This document shows, piece by piece, positions 60,585 through 64,000 of a stretch of DNA of 64,000 bases. The DNA comes from an uncultured Clostridia bacterium (GTDB lineage: Bacteria; Bacillota; Clostridia; HGM11514). Position 1 is the first letter of the stretch. Every line of letters begins with the position of its first letter. Location of the stretch: positions 1 to 64,000 of the forward strand of contig CAKSKB010000008.1 of the NCBI GenBank assembly GCA_934464705.1, given 5' to 3'. A program made the position numbers and the translations under genes. The notes beneath the pieces are model-generated. The model had not been told where the DNA came from. It did not search any database and saw only the letters and a list, made by a program, of their open reading frames with translations.

Positions 60585-63188
60585 CTACTTTAATTTATTT
60601 TGAAAGTCATACAGTTTATTGATAGCCTCAAGCGGTGTAACGGTAGAAAAATCCATTTTCCGTATTTCATCCGCAACTTCGCTTTCTGCGGAATCGCCGA
60701 AGCCCGTCTGGAAAAAGCCGTCATCCTCCGCATCTTTTGTGCGCACGGACCTTTTAACCGAAACTTCGCCGCCGCTTTCAAGCTCTTTCATAATTTCCCT
60801 TGCACGGCGGATAACCGTATCCGGCACACCGGCAAGTCTTGCAACCTCAACGCCGAAGCTTTCGTCCGCTCCGCCCTTTATGATTTTGCGGAGGAATATA
60901 ATGTCCTCGCCGCGGCGCTTTACGGCAATGCAGTAGTTTTTAACGCCGTCGATTTTACCCTCAAGTTCTGTAAGCTCATGATAATGTGTTGCAAAAAGGG
61001 TTTTTGCACCGATTTTTTTCTTATCGGCAACATACTCTATAACCGCCCTTGCAATTGAAAGACCGTCATATGTTGAAGTTCCTCTGCCTATCTCGTCGAG
61101 AATCAGCAGGCTTTTTGCCGTAGCGTTTTTGAGTATGTATGCAACCTCGCTCATTTCAACCATAAATGTACTTCTGCCGGAGGCGATATCGTCCGACGCA
61201 CCGACTCTTGTGAAAACTCTGTCCACAACGCCGATTTCGGCGGAAGCCGCCGGAACAAAGCTGCCAATCTGCGCCATGATTGTTATGAGTGCCGTCTGGC
61301 GCATATATGTCGATTTGCCCGCCATGTTCGGACCGGTTATAACTGCCAGGCGGCGGTCACCTCCGTCAAGTTCGGTATCGTTCGGCACAAAAAGCGAAGA
61401 TTTCTGCATTGCCTCAACAACCGGGTGACGGCCGTCCTTTATAATTATCTTATCGCCGTTATTTACCTCGGGCATGGAATAATTGTTTTTAACCGCCGCT
61501 GCGGCAAGCGAACAGAAACAGTCTATCGCCGACACCGCTTTAACGGATTTTTGTATTCTTACGATATTTTTCGCCGCTTCGTCACGGATTTCCTCGAAAA
61601 TTTTAAATTCAAGAGCGCACCTTTGCTCGTCGGCGTTGAGTATCGTCTGCTCAAGCTTCTTAAGCTCGTCCGTAATAAATCTTTCACCGCCGGTGAGGGT
61701 CTGCTTTCTTACATAGTCGGACGGAACATCGTTTTTGAACGAATTTGAAACCTCAATATAATATCCGAAAACCTTATTGAATCCGACCTTCAGCGATTTT
61801 ATGCCGGTGCGTTCCTTTTCTCTTGTTTCAAGATCGGCAAGCCATGTTTTGCCGTTTGTGAGGGCATTTTTGAACTTGTCCACCTGTTCGTCATACCCTT
61901 CCCTTATCATGCCGCCTTCACGGACGGAAAAGGGCGGGTCATCGCAAATTGCGTCGCTGAGCATTTTGCAGATGTCCTCCATAGGGTCAATCTCACCTGT
62001 TATCTCTCTTATATATGAAGACTTTGCGCTCTCCAGTATTTTTCTCAGCGGAGGAAGCACCGCAAGAGAAGTCCTCAAAGCGACAAGGTCTTTTGCATTT
62101 GCTGTTTTATAGACAATTCTCCCCAAAAGTCTTTCCACATCAAGCATATTTTTAAGAATTGCCGAAGTTTCATCACGCATAACCGTGTTTTTGTAAAAAT
62201 CATCGACCGCACTTAAGCGTTTTCTGATTGCAACACAGGAAACAAGCGGCTGTTCAAGCCATTTTCTGAGCATTCTTGCGCCCATCGACGAACTCGTTTT
62301 GTCAAGAACCGAAAGAAGCGAGCCGCTTTTGGTTTTGTCGCGGATTGTCTCGGTTAATTCCAGGTTGCGCCTTGCGTTCTGATCCAAATCCATGTACTGC
62401 CCGTCACGGTACACGCTGACCTCGGTTATATGACTGAGCGGAATTTTCTGCGTTTGCGCAAGCACTTCAAAAAGCGCACCCGCCGCACGGTAGCAATAAT
62501 CGTCCGCGTCATGGATTTCGGGTCTGCCGAAATGCCCGGCAATTCTCTGTTTTGCAAACTCAAGTTCAAACGCCCCTTCCTCGCAGGCGGACGGAACTAT
62601 CTTGAATTTTTCTTTAATATATTCTATGAAATTCTTGTCCTTATAAGTTTCTTCGTTAACTATAATCTCGCTCGGGTTAAAGCGTGCAAGTTCATTGCAT
62701 ATGTGAAACAAAAATCCGTCCCCCGAAAACGATGTGGCACTCATCTCGCCGGTTGTAACATCGGCAAACGCAATGCCTGCGCCGCCCGTTTCTTTGTAAA
62801 CGCAGCTTATATAATTATTCTTTTTGGAATCGAGCGCATTGGGATCAAGGAGCGTACCGGGAGTTATAATCCTGATAACATCTCTTTTTACAATGCCCTT
62901 TGCCGCCTTAGGGTCTTCAACCTGTTCGCATATTGCAACCTTATAGCCCTTTCCTATAAGTCTTGCAATATAAGAATCCGCCGAATGAAACGGCACTCCG
63001 CACATCGGGGCGCGCTCCTCCAGACCGCAGTCTTTCCCGGTAAGCGTCAGTTCCAGCTCACGGGAGGCAACAACGGCGTCCTCAAAAAACATCTCATAAA
63101 AATCGCCGAGTCTGAAAAACACAACGGCGTCTTTATACTGCCCTTTTATATTCATATACTGCTGCATCATCGGTGACATTCCGGGCAT
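60585..63188 (-). CDS. mutS: DNA mismatch repair protein MutS
   Basis: 867 residues. The mismatch-binding N-terminal motif is VVFFRLGDFYEMFFEDA (Phe-x-Glu). The clamp and lever lie in the middle (LKVGFNKVFGYYIEVSN). The ATPase is GPNMAGKSTYMRQ (Walker A) with LILDEIGRGTSTYDG (Walker B). The C-terminal region is short. RBS GGAGG. It is the entry of the mutS-mutL-miaA-hfq block. Confidence 0.96.
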   Translation of the reverse strand: MPGMSPMMQQYMNIKGQYKDAVVFFRLGDFYEMFFEDAVVASRELELTLTGKDCGLEERAPMCGVPFHSADSYIARLIGKGYKVAICEQVEDPKAAKGIVKRDVIRIITPGTLLDPNALDSKKNNYISCVYKETGGAGIAFADVTTGEMSATSFSGDGFLFHICNELARFNPSEIIVNEETYKDKNFIEYIKEKFKIVPSACEEGAFELEFAKQRIAGHFGRPEIHDADDYCYRAAGALFEVLAQTQKIPLSHITEVSVYRDGQYMDLDQNARRNLELTETIRDKTKSGSLLSVLDKTSSSMGARMLRKWLEQPLVSCVAIRKRLSAVDDFYKNTVMRDETSAILKNMLDVERLLGRIVYKTANAKDLVALRTSLAVLPPLRKILESAKSSYIREITGEIDPMEDICKMLSDAICDDPPFSVREGGMIREGYDEQVDKFKNALTNGKTWLADLETREKERTGIKSLKVGFNKVFGYYIEVSNSFKNDVPSDYVRKQTLTGGERFITDELKKLEQTILNADEQRCALEFKIFEEIRDEAAKNIVRIQKSVKAVSAIDCFCSLAAAAVKNNYSMPEVNNGDKIIIKDGRHPVVEAMQKSSLFVPNDTELDGGDRRLAVITGPNMAGKSTYMRQTALITIMAQIGSFVPAASAEIGVVDRVFTRVGASDDIASGRSTFMVEMSEVAYILKNATAKSLLILDEIGRGTSTYDGLSIARAVIEYVADKKKIGAKTLFATHYHELTELEGKIDGVKNYCIAVKRRGEDIIFLRKIIKGGADESFGVEVARLAGVPDTVIRRAREIMKELESGGEVSVKRSVRTKDAEDDGFFQTGFGDSAESEVADEIRKMDFSTVTPLEAINKLYDFQNKLK

Positions 63189-63203
63189 TTCAAAACCTCC
63201 AAA

Positions 63204-63590
63204 TCAGTGACATCCCCCGCAGGAACCGCAGTCTCCGCTGCACGACCCCTGACCTTTGGGAACAACATAAAAAGCAATTATGCTGTTAATATTTTTCATA
63301 AGTTCATCAAAGTTCTTTTTTGCTTCTATAAATTCATGAACAACGGGGTTTGCATCAAGTTCCGAAAACGCTTTGCCGAGGGAATCGCGGTAATTTTCCA
63401 TTTCCTCTTTGGTCGGCTCCGCCGCCTGAACCTTCATAGCAAACTCGCTTGCCATTTTATTGTAATCGCCGAGAAGCTTAACCGCCTCCGGACTTTCATT
63501 TTTAGCCTTTTCCGCCGTCTGCATTCTCTTATATTCATCGGAGGCAGCCAGCATTTCTCCGAGTTCCCTTGCCTTTTCAAGAATATCCAT
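63204..63590 (-). CDS. YlbF-family regulator with C-terminal Cys cluster
   Basis: 128 residues, mostly helical (DEYKRMQTAEKAKNESPEAV, LGDYNKMASEFAMKVQ). The C-terminus CSGDCGSCGGCH has four cysteines. YlbF/YmcA proteins form a complex with YaaT that directs RNase Y and, in Bacillus, carries iron-sulfur clusters; the tail could supply such ligands. It lies between miaB and mutS, where ymcA is found in Bacillus. RBS GGAG. Distinguishing YlbF from YmcA is not possible from the sequence alone. Confidence 0.88.
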   Translation of the reverse strand: MDILEKARELGEMLAASDEYKRMQTAEKAKNESPEAVKLLGDYNKMASEFAMKVQAAEPTKEEMENYRDSLGKAFSELDANPVVHEFIEAKKNFDELMKNINSIIAFYVVPKGQGSCSGDCGSCGGCH

Positions 63591-63604
63591 AAGTTATCTC
63601 CAAT

Positions 63605-64000
63605 CTATATAATTTCTCCGACCAAAGTCCATGTTTTGGCGGAGGTAATTTTCACATTTGCAAATTCACCCTCCGGCACTGCGCCCTCAAAATGGACAAG
63701 CTTTCCGCCGTCTGTTCTGCCGGAACTCATGTTCGGGTCGGTTTTTGACCTTCCCTCGCTCATAACCTCAAAGACTTTCCCCACAAGCTTATCGTTTATT
63801 TCCTTTGAGATTTCGTTCTGAACCTCAAGAAGACGCTCAAAATTCTTCTGTTTATGTTCATGCGGAACATCATCTGCCATCTCCGCCGCCGGGGTTCCGG
63901 TGCGTTTTGAATAGATAAAAGTGAACAGCATATCGTAACGGACTTCTTTTATAAGACTTATCGTCTGTTCAAAGTCCTCGTCCGTTTCCCCGGGGAAACC
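63605..64000 (-). CDS. miaB: tRNA-2-methylthio-N6-dimethylallyladenosine synthase, 3' part
   Basis: The frame runs in from the right edge (GFPGETDEDFEQTISLI, the radical-SAM-domain signature) to a stop at 63605, about 131 residues. The segment FTFIYSKRTGTPAA is typical of MiaB, and the C-terminal TRAM domain follows (VGKVFEVMSEGRSK, GRTDGGKLVHFEG, VKITSAKTWTLVGEI). MiaB methylthiolates the adenosine that MiaA prenylates. The radical-SAM cysteine motif lies beyond the window. It precedes ylbF and mutS as in Bacillus. Confidence 0.93.
   Translation of the reverse strand, partial: GFPGETDEDFEQTISLIKEVRYDMLFTFIYSKRTGTPAAEMADDVPHEHKQKNFERLLEVQNEISKEINDKLVGKVFEVMSEGRSKTDPNMSSGRTDGGKLVHFEGAVPEGEFANVKITSAKTWTLVGEII

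Noticed and set aside
1..64000. tRNA, rRNA, riboswitch, CRISPR array, transposase or prophage genes
   Set aside because: I looked in the gaps and found no cloverleaf, repeat-spacer array, transposase or integrase motif, and no aptamer I recognise.

Overview
The window comes from a Gram-positive anaerobe of the Bacillota, most likely class Clostridia (Oscillospiraceae-like by gene content). The evidence is the Firmicutes gene orders yicC-remA-gmk-rpoZ-coaBC-priA-def-fmt-rsmB-rlmN-stp-prkC-rsgA-rpe and miaB-ylbF-mutS-mutL-miaA-hfq, the sepF-divIVA-ileS-lspA division cluster, S-layer-homology (SLH) anchors, and cohesin and dockerin modules. Promoters are sigma-A-like, ribosome-binding sites are strong AGGAGG types, and TTG or GTG starts are fairly common. 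No rRNA, tRNA, CRISPR array, riboswitch, insertion sequence or prophage was recognised.

Left part (1-7300): a secreted-protein region on the minus strand. It holds a partial secreted beta-helix protein that enters a stalk domain at the window edge, a 166-bp deletion remnant of a GH130 glycoside phosphorylase, a cohesin + stalk protein, an SLH-anchored cohesin scaffold, and a small dockerin protein. The last three look like a minimal cell-surface cohesin-dockerin assembly. Next (7339-21504) is a long minus-strand housekeeping operon for pantothenate/CoA, translation, rRNA modification, PASTA kinase/phosphatase signalling, ribosome assembly and pentose phosphate metabolism. It contains an inserted YugP-type zinc peptidase.

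Middle (21661-34756): rqcH (ribosome quality control) leads into a carbohydrate block. This has a DUF4091 protein, a GH127-type beta-L-arabinofuranosidase followed by a small Sfp-type phosphopantetheinyl transferase, and a divergent cytoplasmic beta-helix protein. These are followed by a LplB/YtcP-type sugar ABC permease pair without binding protein or ATPase, a 2-TM small protein, an orphan PTS EIIC-like membrane protein, an MreB paralogue with a small Cys4 protein, and a small membrane protein.

Accessory part (34795-51344): an AT-rich gene fusing an XRE-type helix-turn-helix to a dynamin-like GTPase with a membrane segment, which has its own promoter. Beside it lies a TetR-controlled operon of two giant secreted proteins (about 2300 and 2159 residues), the second SLH-anchored. 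A perfect 16-bp palindrome sits directly downstream of the tetR -10 box. Right part (51429-64000): lspA, ileS, divIVA, sepF, yggS, an HlyD-like gene, hfq, miaA, mutL, mutS, ylbF and the 3' part of miaB, all on the minus strand as one tightly packed run.

The most unusual items are the HTH-dynamin fusion, the TetR/giant-protein surface operon, the compact cohesin/dockerin/SLH cluster and the GH130 remnant.
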